This document shows, in pieces, positions 55,642 to 64,000 of a stretch of DNA of 64,000 nt (position 1 is its first letter; every line of letters begins with the position of its first letter). Source of the stretch: Ampullaceana balthica (taxonomy: Eukaryota > Mollusca > Gastropoda > Lymnaeidae); NCBI GenBank assembly GCA_944989445.1, contig CALYLW010001069.1, forward strand, positions 334,278-398,277, in the 5' to 3' direction. Under the pieces are notes generated by a model. It searched no databases. It was not told the origin of the DNA and was given only the letters and a program-made list of their open reading frames with translations. Made by a program: the position numbers and the translations under genes.

Positions 55642-57337
55642 CATGGGCGGATTAAGACTGCACGGGGCCCCTGGCTGCAATTCAAACTGTGGCCCTATCC
55701 AGCCTGGGTATCTTTAAATAAAAAGATTGCTAGCAGCTAATATAAGACTGTAACTTGTAAGTAAATAATTCATCGGTTCCTTTAACACACTTTGTCTGTA
55801 CTACGGGATCGGCCTTCCCAGCCACAAAGATTATTCATGAAAAAAAAACGAAAACGAAGAAATAACTGTTGGCGGTTCAATCCGTGAACCTATCGACTGC
55901 ACATAAAAGCGTGGGGCGCCCATCACAACTCATTTCTTATTGCAACTACTCTTTTGCATATAGATAAATTTTTCTAATTAATATGATAGTAGCATGTATA
56001 TGATCAAAGTTGTGAAACTTTAAATGTTTATTAATATTCATATAAATTTGTATTTATGTTTCGCAGCTTTGTACATGATTGCGAGTTGTGATGAGGGCCC
56101 CACGCTTTTATGTGCAGTCGATAGGTTCACGGATTGAAAATTTTTATTTTCTTCTTTTTAGTGCACTTTCTATATGTAAATAAAAGCGTGTCCTTTTAAA
56201 AAAAGATTTTTTAAATATTTTATTTTCTACTTTTTAGTAACACAATTTTTTAATCAATTTTTTGACATAATCAACTCAATTTAATTAGTCAAACTTCGTT
56301 GTCTATAACTTAAATGTGATAGTGGTAAAAAGATAGATTATTAATTACAAATTTATGTATTTAAAAAATAACAGTTTCCCCAACTGAAAATTGAACCCAG
56401 TACCTCCAGGTCGAAAATCCATTAAGCTAACAATTGGGCCAACTAGGCTACACAAATACCAGTTGTTCCTCTTGTATTATCATGTCAATTTAGATTTAGT
56501 TTCGAATTACTGAGCTGTTTAACACCTGGAATGTCGTCATCCATGGCTGGTTGTGAACTCCGGTGACATTCACGTGAAAGTCAAGAATAGCACGGATACA
56601 GATTATATATAAAGATAAACGTAAAAATGCATTTATTTAATTACGGTACATTCGATCGATCTGAAATTTTGATACAATGTATTGTCATCCAAGATCTATC
56701 TGTGGTAAAATTTTGAGATCTCTAGGACCATCAGAAGTGGTTTAATTTTACGTTACAAGATTTGACGGATACAACATACAAACAGTGTGAGTTAAATAAA
56801 AGCTAGTGAAAACATTGCTGTCTCAAGACATGCCCCACCCCTCCACTACCTTCGCTTGCCAACCGTTAACTGTGTTTAGTTGCACATATTTTTGCTGCTT
56901 ACTTGCCTGGCATGGTCCCATGAAGAGAATTATATATATAGATATTTTCTCTTATTGACCCTAAAAAAATCAAGTTTTTATAAAACCATGTCCAAATAGC
57001 GTTCAGATTAATAGATAAGTTTTTATTAATTTATTTAATTTATGTACTTTTCAGGAATTCATGCAAACATTTGTCCACCTTAATATGAAATACACTAAAT
57101 TTTGGGGCCCCTAAATCATTGGAGGCTGGATAGCGCACTCTGTAGTGCGCTCGCCTCACAAGCTGAGGCCACTATAAAAATGTTGATGAATGACTACGCC
57201 AAGAAAGTCCTCCGCTGACCTGGAGGAACCCCCTACGACTACGGGGTTATAACGACCACGAGGTTATTGGACCTAATAAAAATCGACAGGGGCCCCTGGC
57301 TTTAGCCCGTTCAGCCCCCCCCCCTAATCCGCCATAG
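55642..57337. mobile_element. hAT-type non-autonomous element (1696 bp), CATGGGYGG family copy 2
   Basis: Ends CATGGGCGGATTAAGACTGC and CCTAATCCGCCATAG; a perfect 8-bp duplication CTACTAGT (55634-55641 and 57338-57345). Longer than copy 1 because of added segments. These are a foldback element (55876-56138), a tRNA-like antisense segment (56395-56455), Helitron-like text (56600-56700) and a tRNA-like insert with AGCGCACTCTGTAGTGCGCT (57122-57290). No transposase. Confidence 0.88.
55876..56138. repeat. Foldback element with ~58-bp inverted repeats
   Basis: TTCAATCCGTGAACCTATCG...ATCACAACTC on the left is mirrored by GAGTTGTGAT...CGATAGGTTCACGGATTGAA on the right with very few mismatches. About 150 bp of AT-rich loop lie between them. 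Copy 1 of the host element lacks it. Confidence 0.88.
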
Positions 57338-57345
57338 CTACTAGT

Positions 57346-57614
57346 GTTCTCCTCTAAACCTTGATACTTTCAACATTTTTTTTTCAGATTAGAAGGAAGA
57401 AAAATCATTATAATTAATAACGTAGATTAGCGTCATTAATTTGTGTGTACATGCCAACTACGTCACATCCCTTTTATCAAGTAAATAAATAAATAAACAA
57501 AAGTTATTATTTTTTTATTTCAAGACACAGCTGGACTTAAGATGGACGAGTCTCAAACAGGCAAGGCAGTGATCTTGCTGGTAAATATCTAATTTTACAT
57601 ATATTTTTTCTTAT
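57346..57614. other. Unassigned AT-rich sequence
   Basis: Nothing recognised. Confidence 0.4.
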
Positions 57615-57850
57615 CTTTATCAATTTATTCTGTACAGAGGATAACTTCGTCCTACGCTTATCCGTGGTTTATGTAAGAGTTGCATTTTTATTAAAATTTT
57701 AAATGTTGGTTTTCCTGGTTTGAGCCGGCAACCCACTCCAAGCCCGAATTCCATACGGGAAAAACAGAGAATGTGTATGTGTTTGCTCTTGCATACGGAA
57801 TAATTAAAGCGTTGTTTTTTAAAATCTCTATGTCTATCGGGGAGTTGCAT
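57615..57850 (-). mobile_element. LINE 3' end fragment, copy d
   Basis: On the minus strand, GAGTGGGTTGCCGGCTCAAA, CCAGGAAAACCAACATTTAA and AGCGTAGGACGAAGTTATCC correspond to copies a-c. The coding frame is disrupted. Confidence 0.68.
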
Positions 57851-57965
57851 TATATTTTCTTTGATGTATTTCCAAGTTAGAATTAATTGCCTTATGTATT
57901 ATTACTAAATTACTACTTTGCTCTTCCTCCTGTTGATGTGTGATTTTTACAAAATACAGGCATAT

Positions 57966-58455
57966 CTACTGGCTCACCACATGAACATTCTTTGACTGAC
58001 TCACTATATGAACATTCTTTGACTGACTCACTATTTAGACATTCTTTTACTGACTCACTATTTAGACATTCGTTTACTGGCTCACCATATGGACATTTGT
58101 TTACTGGCTCACCATATGGACATTTTTTTACTGGCTCATCACATGGACATTTTTTTTACTGGCTCACCATATGGACATTTGTTTACTGGCTCACCATATG
58201 GACATTTTTTTACTGGCTCATCACATGGACATTTTTTTACTGGCTCACCATATGGACATTTGTTTACTGGCTCACCATATGGACATTTGTTTACTGGCTC
58301 ACCATATGGACATTTGTTTACTGGCTCACCACATGGACATTTGTTTACAGGCTCACCACATGGACATTTGTTTACTGGCTCACCATATGGACATTTGTTT
58401 ACTGGCTTACCATATGGACATTTGTTTACTGGCTCACCAAATGGACATTTGTTTA
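57966..58455. repeat. 27-bp minisatellite, ~18 copies
   Basis: Units of TTGTTTACTGGCTCACCATA plus TGGACAT. The first four copies are diverged (TTGACTGACTCACTATATGA). Confidence 0.94.
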
Positions 58456-58806
58456 ATGTTACATGATGAAAGTCTAAATAATATATTACCTGACTGATTA
58501 AATACTGCCCTCAGCTGCTCCTATGACCTCATCTGTTCCCATGCCATCACCTGTTCCCATGCCCTCACCTGTTCCCCTGCTTCGGCTACTCCCATGCCCT
58601 AACCCTAACCCTAACCTAATTCGTAAGAATCCATTAGTTCAAAAGTCTTGATCTTCCCTCTGACTAGCAAAACACTTGAACATGGAAGGGAGACAATCAG
58701 TATAAAGAATTGATTCACACGATGGCGAGTTGTAGAACCTGGCTGACTCGGTTCAAGCGCCCGCCCCCACCACCGATGACTGGATACATGATTGAGATGT
58801 CATATC
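58456..58806. other. Spacer with minisatellite relic and telomere-like motif
   Basis: 58507-58596 holds four diverged copies of CTGTTCCCATGCCCTCAC, the reverse complement of the 18-bp array at 54663. The rest (58617-58806) shows no gene. Confidence 0.6.
58597..58616. repeat. Short interstitial telomere-like repeat
   Basis: CCCTAACCCTAACCCTAACC is just over three copies of the metazoan telomere hexamer in reverse orientation. It may be chance or a repaired break. Confidence 0.7.
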
Positions 58807-58823
58807 GTCACAGTCACGGCATT

Positions 58824-59110
58824 AAAATGTAAGCATCGAAATGTAAGCATTGAAATGCAGCATTAAAATGTAAGCATTTACATGTAAGCATTCAAATGTA
58901 AGAACTGAAATGTAGCATTGAAATGTTGCATTGAAATATAGCATTGAAATGTAAGCATTGAAATGTAAGCATTGAAATGTAAGCATTGAAATGTAATTAT
59001 TGAAAAGTAAGCATTTACATGTAAGCATTCAAATGTAAGAACTGAAATGTAGCATTGAAATGTAGCATTGAAATGAAAGCATTGCAATGTAAGCATTGAA
59101 ATGTAAGCAC
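58824..59110. repeat. ~14-bp tandem repeat (AAGCATTGAAATGT)
   Basis: About 20 units. A longer block with GCATTTACATGTAAGCATTC plus AAATGTAAGAACTG appears twice (58867 and 59012). Confidence 0.9.
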
Positions 59111-59336
59111 AGAAATAACGGTCCTTTCCCTTATCTACCGTCCTCACCAAACCGATGTACTGACCACGTGGTATTGACTCAACCAATCGTCAATCGCGAC
59201 ACTAAAATATTACAATTTAAATTATATTTATGTAAATATATTTTAAAAGATGATTTACCAAAAGAAATTCTGCGATATTATTACAGTAAAAATGATGTTC
59301 TAGCCATGTTAAAACGCCATCTTGTTTCTCTGACAG
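59111..59336 (+). other. Probable intron upstream of the second GT31 exon
   Basis: Ends CTTGTTTCTCTGACAG, a good 3' splice site. TATCAG (ending 59342) is an alternative. In-frame TGA at 59293 shows that coding does not simply continue upstream. Confidence 0.5.
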
Positions 59337-60294
59337 TATCAGAGGAAGGGGCAACGAGTCGTGGAGCACTCAGTCGGTGCTCTTTGTCATATTCCTCGTG
59401 CTTCTCTGCGTCTCCGTGCTCATCAACTTCCTGTTCCTCTTCAAGTCGCCACGGTACCGCAGCAAGTGCCCGCAGTTCACCGCCGAGCTCTACCAGATGA
59501 ACGAGCTCAGGAATGAGGTCAAAGAGCTGAAGAACATGGTGACCTTCCTGTCAGAACCGGCCATCACCGACCACAACTACACGTACCTGCTGAACCCCAA
59601 GAACACGTGCCGAGAGCCCCTGGAGCTGCTGATCGTTGTGCCCTCGGCGCCCGGAAACTTCGCCCGCAGGATGAAAGTGAGGCAGAGCTCGCGGGCAGAC
59701 TACGCCAGGGATCCCAAGAACAAAGCCCGTATGATCTTCTTCCTCGGCCGACAGGTCTCCGAGGGCAACGACCTTGAGACCCAGCTGAGCATCGACGAGG
59801 AGTCGGACAAGCACGGGGACATCGTCCAGGAGGATTACGTGGACGTCTACAAGAACATCCGCCTCAAGGCCATGTCCATGCTGAAGTGGGCCAGCACCTA
59901 CTGCCCCACGGTGCGCTACGTCCTGAGGACGGACGACGACATCAGGATCAACATCCCGAAGACGGTGGCCGCCATGAAGAGAGCGAGTCAGCGCCTGGCC
60001 AACTTCGTCCTTGGGATCAAGGAGGAGAGCACGAGCCCCGTCAGGCGGACCCATGGGGTCAACTCCAAGTATTACGTCTCGTACGAGGAGTACCCCGAGC
60101 CCCTGTTCCCGCCCTTCGCGTACGGCGGGCTCCTGGGCTACCCCATCTCCACGGTCAAGCTGCTGTATCAGGCCTCGCTGAGGGTCAAGCCGATTTGGCT
60201 GGACGACGTGTTTATCACCGGGATGTGCGCTCCCAAGGTCAATGTCGCGCTGTTGGGTGACCCGGATGTTTACTTTGAACATCACGCGTGGTGA
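59337..60294 (+). CDS. GT31-family glycosyltransferase (beta-1,3-galactosyltransferase-like), copy 2
   Basis: Terminal exon of a Golgi type II GT31 enzyme. The reading frame enters as ...GNESWSTQSVLFVIFLVLLC, giving a transmembrane anchor just after the splice site. No ATG precedes it in the exon, so the start codon must lie in an upstream exon. Numbered from the Val codon at 59377, the catalytic domain holds LIVVPSAPGNF, FFLGRQV, GDIVQEDYVDVYKNIRLKAM, the DDD metal site (186-188 in RYVLRTDDDI), NSKYYVSYEEYPEP, PPFAYGGLLGYPIS and WLDDV (DDV 276-278). It ends FEHHAW. Long blocks are identical to copy 1, such as KNIRLKAMSML and KPIWLDDVFITG; overall roughly 60% identity by eye in the catalytic part. 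It is GC-rich with strong third-position G/C. The substrate is unknown. Confidence 0.9.
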
Positions 60295-60917
60295 CCCGGA
60301 TATATTTTCTTAGTTTAGGATCATAATGAAGAATATATTAAGATTACCTAATATTTATTTGACAGATATGCAAGCAACTTCTATACTACAATTTAAAATA
60401 ATCATGTTTTCAACACGGTATAAAAAAGAGTTACTGTTATTAGCTGTACATCTCACAGTCTTCATTCGGTAGATTGACATCAATTAAGTCTTTCACAAAA
60501 GCATACTATCTGGAAAAAAGTAAAGCTTTTCCTTTTACGCAATTTAAAATGATTCATTTACTTACAATTGCATTTATCACCTTTACATTTATCTTATATT
60601 TACCACCGAGAAGTAAACTATACTTGTACGTAAAATAAAAACTAGAAAACTATACTTGAGTTTTTTGTGTGTGTGCTCATAGGCCTGTGTGAACGAAAAG
60701 AGAAGTATATGTTACAATGCCAGACGTAGCCGGCGAGGTTACGGCAGGGAGTGAGTCCTACGCTCAGACAATCTTGTCTGGCACTGCTCATCAGCTAAGG
60801 CAGGCTGCCCAGGTTTTAACCAATGCTTAGAGAGAGAGAGAGAGAGTAATCTCAGGGTCAGTGGCGTAGCTAGAACTTTTGCCGCCCGGGACGGTCTCCG
60901 ATTTGCCGCCCTTTTTA
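60295..60917. other. 3' flank of the second GT31 gene and unassigned sequence
   Basis: AATAAA at 60634-60639, about 340 bp after the stop, is a possible polyadenylation signal. At 60827-60845 there is a GA microsatellite. CAGTGGCGTAGCTAGAAC at about 60859 looks like a hAT left end, interrupted by the next element. Confidence 0.45.
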
Positions 60918-61308
60918 GGGGCCGCCCATAAATGACGTCTCGAACCTGCAGTCACACATTTGTGACGATTTGTGACGAGGGGGGGTTGTGTGTTTAAGAA
61001 ATGTGACGTCACGTCAAAACGTGCAAATTTAAATACAAATCTCCACTTAACTATTTGATTACTGACACTTTATTTAATGACGTTTATATAAAATCAATGT
61101 TACCATATTAGAGTGCAGCTTTACACTAAAAAAATGCTTAAATGACAAAAATTTGATTTTAAACATGCTCATTTTTAAACAGAAAATACGGTTTTTATTG
61201 GGGATGTGGGCAAAGCTCTGTGATGTCTTATTGAAGAAGGGGTCTAAGTTTTTGTGACGAGGGGGGGGGGAATCAGTCAAAATCGCGTGACGTCATTTAT
61301 GGACGGCC
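60918..61308. mobile_element. Harbinger-like element, copy H5 (391 bp)
   Basis: GGGGCCGCCCATAAATGACG on the left (preceded by TTA) and CGTGACGTCATTTATGGACGGCC on the right, where the last two bases and the duplication are lost. The G-rich arms contain GTGACGATTTGTGACGAGGG. Confidence 0.82.
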
Positions 61309-62012
61309 AGTTTGTCGATTATAGTATGGTTTTTATAAATTAATAAACGTGAATAAACAATTGTAATTGAAACGAAGTAAAGGTGGGGAACATGTTTACC
61401 ATTGCATGCCATATTTATGTAAGCAGTAATAAAAGAGTAAGTTTTCATCTGTAAACTTCCGGTTGTTCAAAATGGCGGAACCTAAATTTCTCTGCTGTCA
61501 TTAAAAGACAAAAATAATCAAGCGCTGGAAAAATATACAACATACAAATGTAAATTGAGGAAAATTAAAGATATGAAGGAACTGATCTTCAAATTGAATT
61601 CCCGCTATGCTCTTCTGGTTGTATTTTACTTGGAATTGTCATTTTGTGGCTGTTAATACTATTAATATTAATCCGGAAGTTGTCTCACAGCTATCACCAG
61701 TGGCTCATAGAAACTGCAACGTGCGCAGTGGCCACACCCCGGGCAACGGCTTTGAATGGCTGGCTAAACCTGGTGTGGGTAGCCGACGGGTCTCAAACCC
61801 TCGGTGATCTAGATATGTCTATCTATGCACGTGAAGACTGGATTCGGTGGACAGAGCGGAGGAACCACTAGTTGGTCAACGGTCAAAAAGGCGAATCTCA
61901 GCAAAGCGTTGTGGAACGCTAAGGGCATGACAAGACACACAGGACGTCATGGCCATCCACTGCACCCGTCTCCATCACCAGCCGTCTCGACTTAGTCCTG
62001 CCGCTGGATAAG
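61309..62012 (+). other. Unassigned sequence, partly 5' UTR of the LINE
   Basis: The last 90 bp (from 61923) are in frame with the LINE protein and lack a stop, but also lack a Met before 62013. The left boundary of the LINE is not visible. Confidence 0.45.
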
Positions 62013-64000
62013 ATGGCCTCGGGCGAGAGAGTGAGATCGACGAACTGCGCAACTCCTTCTCACTTAAATCCAAGTGACCGCGCAAGTCACTTTTGTCATC
62101 CATCCCATACCAGCGGTCGAAACAAAAAGAAGAAAACGAGGATATTTCCTCTCATATTGGGCGCATGGAATGTGCGCACACTCCTGGACAGAGACGATGC
62201 AGACAGACCTCAGAGGAGAACAGCCCTGATTGGTAAAGAACTCGCTAGATATGGCATCGACGTCGCAGCCCTGAGCGAGACCAGGCTCGCGGGAGAAGGA
62301 GAGCTCTGTGAAAGAGGATCTGGTTACACATTTTACTGGAGTGGCAGACCCAGCGAGGAGCGACGTGAGGCAGGCGTTGGGTTTGCAGTTAAGACAACTC
62401 TTGTCGGAAAGCTGGCTGGACTTCCCAAGGGAGTGAACGACAGGCTCATGACCATGAAACTCCCACTGGCTGGAAAGAAGCACCTCACCATCATCAGTGC
62501 CTACGCTCCAACCATGACTAATCCAGATGACGTAAAGGCAAAGTTTTACGAAGAACTTCACACTGTCATTGCCGACGTTCCAAAGGCGGACAAACTCATC
62601 TTGCTAGGTGACTTCAACGCAAGAGTTGGCAAGGACAACGTTGCCTGGGAAGGAGTCCTTGGACACCATGGAGTGGGTCAATGCAACAGCAACGGTCTTC
62701 TTTTACTCCAGACCTGCGCTGAACTTGAACTGCTGATCACCAACACGATCTTCCGCCTCCCCACTCGTAACCGGACGTCATGGATGCACCCCCGATCGAA
62801 GCACTGGCATCTTATTGACTACGTCATCGTGAGGAAGAGGGACAGGCAGGATGTACGAGTTACCAAATCCATGTGCGGCGCTGAATGCTGGACAGACCAC
62901 CGCCTCATCATCACCAAGCTCAACATCCGCATTCAGCCTAAACGACGCCCGCAAGGGAAGAAGGCCCCGAAACGGCTTAATGTTGCCAAACTGAATACCG
63001 ACAGCTGCAAACAGTCCTTTGTAGATGCTCTGGAAAAGTGCTTGAAATCCACCTCTCCGGGAAACCAGAGCGTGGAGGCAGACTGGGCATCACTCAGAGA
63101 GCTGATTTACTCCACAGCTACAGAGACTCTGGGGCCCCAGACCAGGAAACATAAGGACTGGTTCGATGAGAACTCCGAAGACATCAAGCAGTTATTGAAT
63201 GAGAAACACCGCCTTCACCAAGCATACATCAATAACCCCAAGTCCACGGCAAGGAGAGATGCACTCAACAACATACGCAAGACTGTTCAGCAGAAGCTCC
63301 GTCAGATGCAGGACGATTGGCTCGGCAACAAAGCTGACGAGATCCAAGGCTATGCAGACAGGCGTGACTATAAAAACTTCTACGACGCCTTGAAAGAAGT
63401 ATATGGCCCCACGCCCTCAGGATCAAGCCCCCTCCTCAGCGCAGACGGTAACACTCTAATCACAGACAAAGAGAATATCTTGGAGAGATGGGTCGAACAT
63501 TTCGATGACGTCCTAAATCGCCCTTCGACAATCAACGACGAAGCCATCAATCGTCTACCCCAAGTGCCCACAAACAAAGCACTGGATGACCCACCAACCT
63601 TGCTCGAGACCCAGAAAGCAATCTATCTTATCTCCAGTGGCAAAGCACCTGGCTCTGACGCCATACCAGCTGAGGTCTACAAGGAGGGGGGAACAGCCCT
63701 GACTGAAAGGCTCCATGAGCTGTTTCTCTTAATATGGCAGCAAGAGACGATCCCGCAGGACTTCAAAGATGCCACCATCATACATCTATATAAGCGAAAA
63801 GGAAGTAGACAGGCTTGTGACAACCACAGAGGCATATCCCTGCTTTCTATTGCAGGAAAGATCATCGCCAGAATCCTGCTCAACCGCCTCACATTGCACC
63901 TTGACCAAGGACTCCTGCCTGAAAGTCAGTGTGGATTCCGAAAAGAGCGAGGAACAATCGACATGGTGTTCGCTGCCAGGCAGCTGCTGGAGAAATGTCA
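62013..64000 (+). CDS. LINE ORF2: endonuclease-reverse transcriptase (partial, runs off window)
   Basis: An uninterrupted frame of 662 codons from Met 62013 (MASGERVRSTN) to the window edge. The N-terminus has an APE-type endonuclease: WNVRTL (52-57), SETR (88-91), YAPT, LLGDFNARVG (GDFN 199-202), a Trp/His-rich loop before LIDYVI, and WTDHRL (293-298, with the catalytic DH). A charged linker follows. The reverse transcriptase starts with APGSDAIPAEVYK (from 545) and continues with CDNHRGISLL and GFRKERGTIDMVFAARQLLE (from 641). The FADD catalytic box lies beyond the window. It nicks target DNA and copies its own RNA by target-primed reverse transcription. Similar proteins are often named craniofacial development protein 2-like in databases. 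Clade (RTE- or CR1-like) is not settled. No stop or frameshift is seen, so this copy may be young. Confidence 0.93.
   Translation, partial: MASGERVRSTNCATPSHLNPSDRASHFCHPSHTSGRNKKKKTRIFPLILGAWNVRTLLDRDDADRPQRRTALIGKELARYGIDVAALSETRLAGEGELCERGSGYTFYWSGRPSEERREAGVGFAVKTTLVGKLAGLPKGVNDRLMTMKLPLAGKKHLTIISAYAPTMTNPDDVKAKFYEELHTVIADVPKADKLILLGDFNARVGKDNVAWEGVLGHHGVGQCNSNGLLLLQTCAELELLITNTIFRLPTRNRTSWMHPRSKHWHLIDYVIVRKRDRQDVRVTKSMCGAECWTDHRLIITKLNIRIQPKRRPQGKKAPKRLNVAKLNTDSCKQSFVDALEKCLKSTSPGNQSVEADWASLRELIYSTATETLGPQTRKHKDWFDENSEDIKQLLNEKHRLHQAYINNPKSTARRDALNNIRKTVQQKLRQMQDDWLGNKADEIQGYADRRDYKNFYDALKEVYGPTPSGSSPLLSADGNTLITDKENILERWVEHFDDVLNRPSTINDEAINRLPQVPTNKALDDPPTLLETQKAIYLISSGKAPGSDAIPAEVYKEGGTALTERLHELFLLIWQQETIPQDFKDATIIHLYKRKGSRQACDNHRGISLLSIAGKIIARILLNRLTLHLDQGLLPESQCGFRKERGTIDMVFAARQLLEKC

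Noticed and set aside
57992..58497. Frames with Met-Asp-Ile-Cys-Leu-Leu-Ala-His-His
   Set aside because: 27-bp array; the period is a multiple of three, so frames stay open by construction.
59551..60285. 244-codon minus-strand frame
   Set aside because: Antisense shadow of the GC-rich second GT31 exon.
62064..62561. 165-codon minus-strand frame
   Set aside because: Antisense shadow of the LINE endonuclease domain.

Overview
This is nuclear DNA from an invertebrate animal. The best guess is a lophotrochozoan, probably a gastropod mollusc. That guess rests on the intron-bearing glycosyltransferase genes, the mix of hAT, Harbinger-like, Helitron, Ty3/gypsy and LINE/SINE elements, and the metazoan TTAGGG motif; no single sequence proves the taxon. 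It is not a prokaryotic or viral window, and operons, ribosome-binding sites and CRISPR arrays do not apply. The background is AT-rich, while the two host genes stand out as GC-rich islands.

Host genes. Only two convincing host coding exons are present: two paralogous GT31-family glycosyltransferase genes (beta-1,3-galactosyltransferase-like) on the + strand, with terminal exons at about 33135-34282 and 59337-60294. Both are type II membrane proteins with a DDD metal-binding motif and a DDV motif. Each is preceded by a splice-acceptor-like sequence, so upstream exons or UTR exons probably lie in repeat-filled introns.

Transposable elements. (1) 3979-10081 is a nested complex: a 184-bp hAT-type MITE is split by a Ty3/gypsy LTR element (LTRs 4018-4328 and 9606-9915, broken Gag, KH-like fragment, RNase H remnant), which is itself split by a hAT-type MITE (4595-4866) and a 1.68-kb Harbinger-like element (7700-9377). 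(2) 26010-28854 is a hAT element with 8-bp target-site duplications and a broken transposase gene on the minus strand. (3) 62013 to the window edge is an intact-looking but incomplete LINE ORF with endonuclease and reverse transcriptase domains. (4) A family with ends GGGGCCGTCCATAAATGACG and 3-bp duplications occurs in five recognisable copies plus one decayed copy. (5) Helitrons, hAT-type MITEs, tRNA-derived SINEs and LINE 3' ends fill much of the rest. Several insertions can be verified against empty sites inside the same window.

Tandem repeats. About 30 minisatellite arrays with units of 9-77 bp occupy, by hand tally, roughly 15 kb. At least two grew out of retroposon sequence: the 29/65-bp array at 21119-22846 from a SINE tail, and the 12-bp array at 30180-30674 from inside a LINE 3' end. 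Most long open frames in the window are translations of these arrays and are not genes.

How it fits together. The GT31 exons are islands in a landscape shaped by transposon insertion and local tandem amplification. The tRNA-derived SINEs and the truncated LINE copies share a 3' tail, which suggests that the SINEs were mobilised by that LINE.
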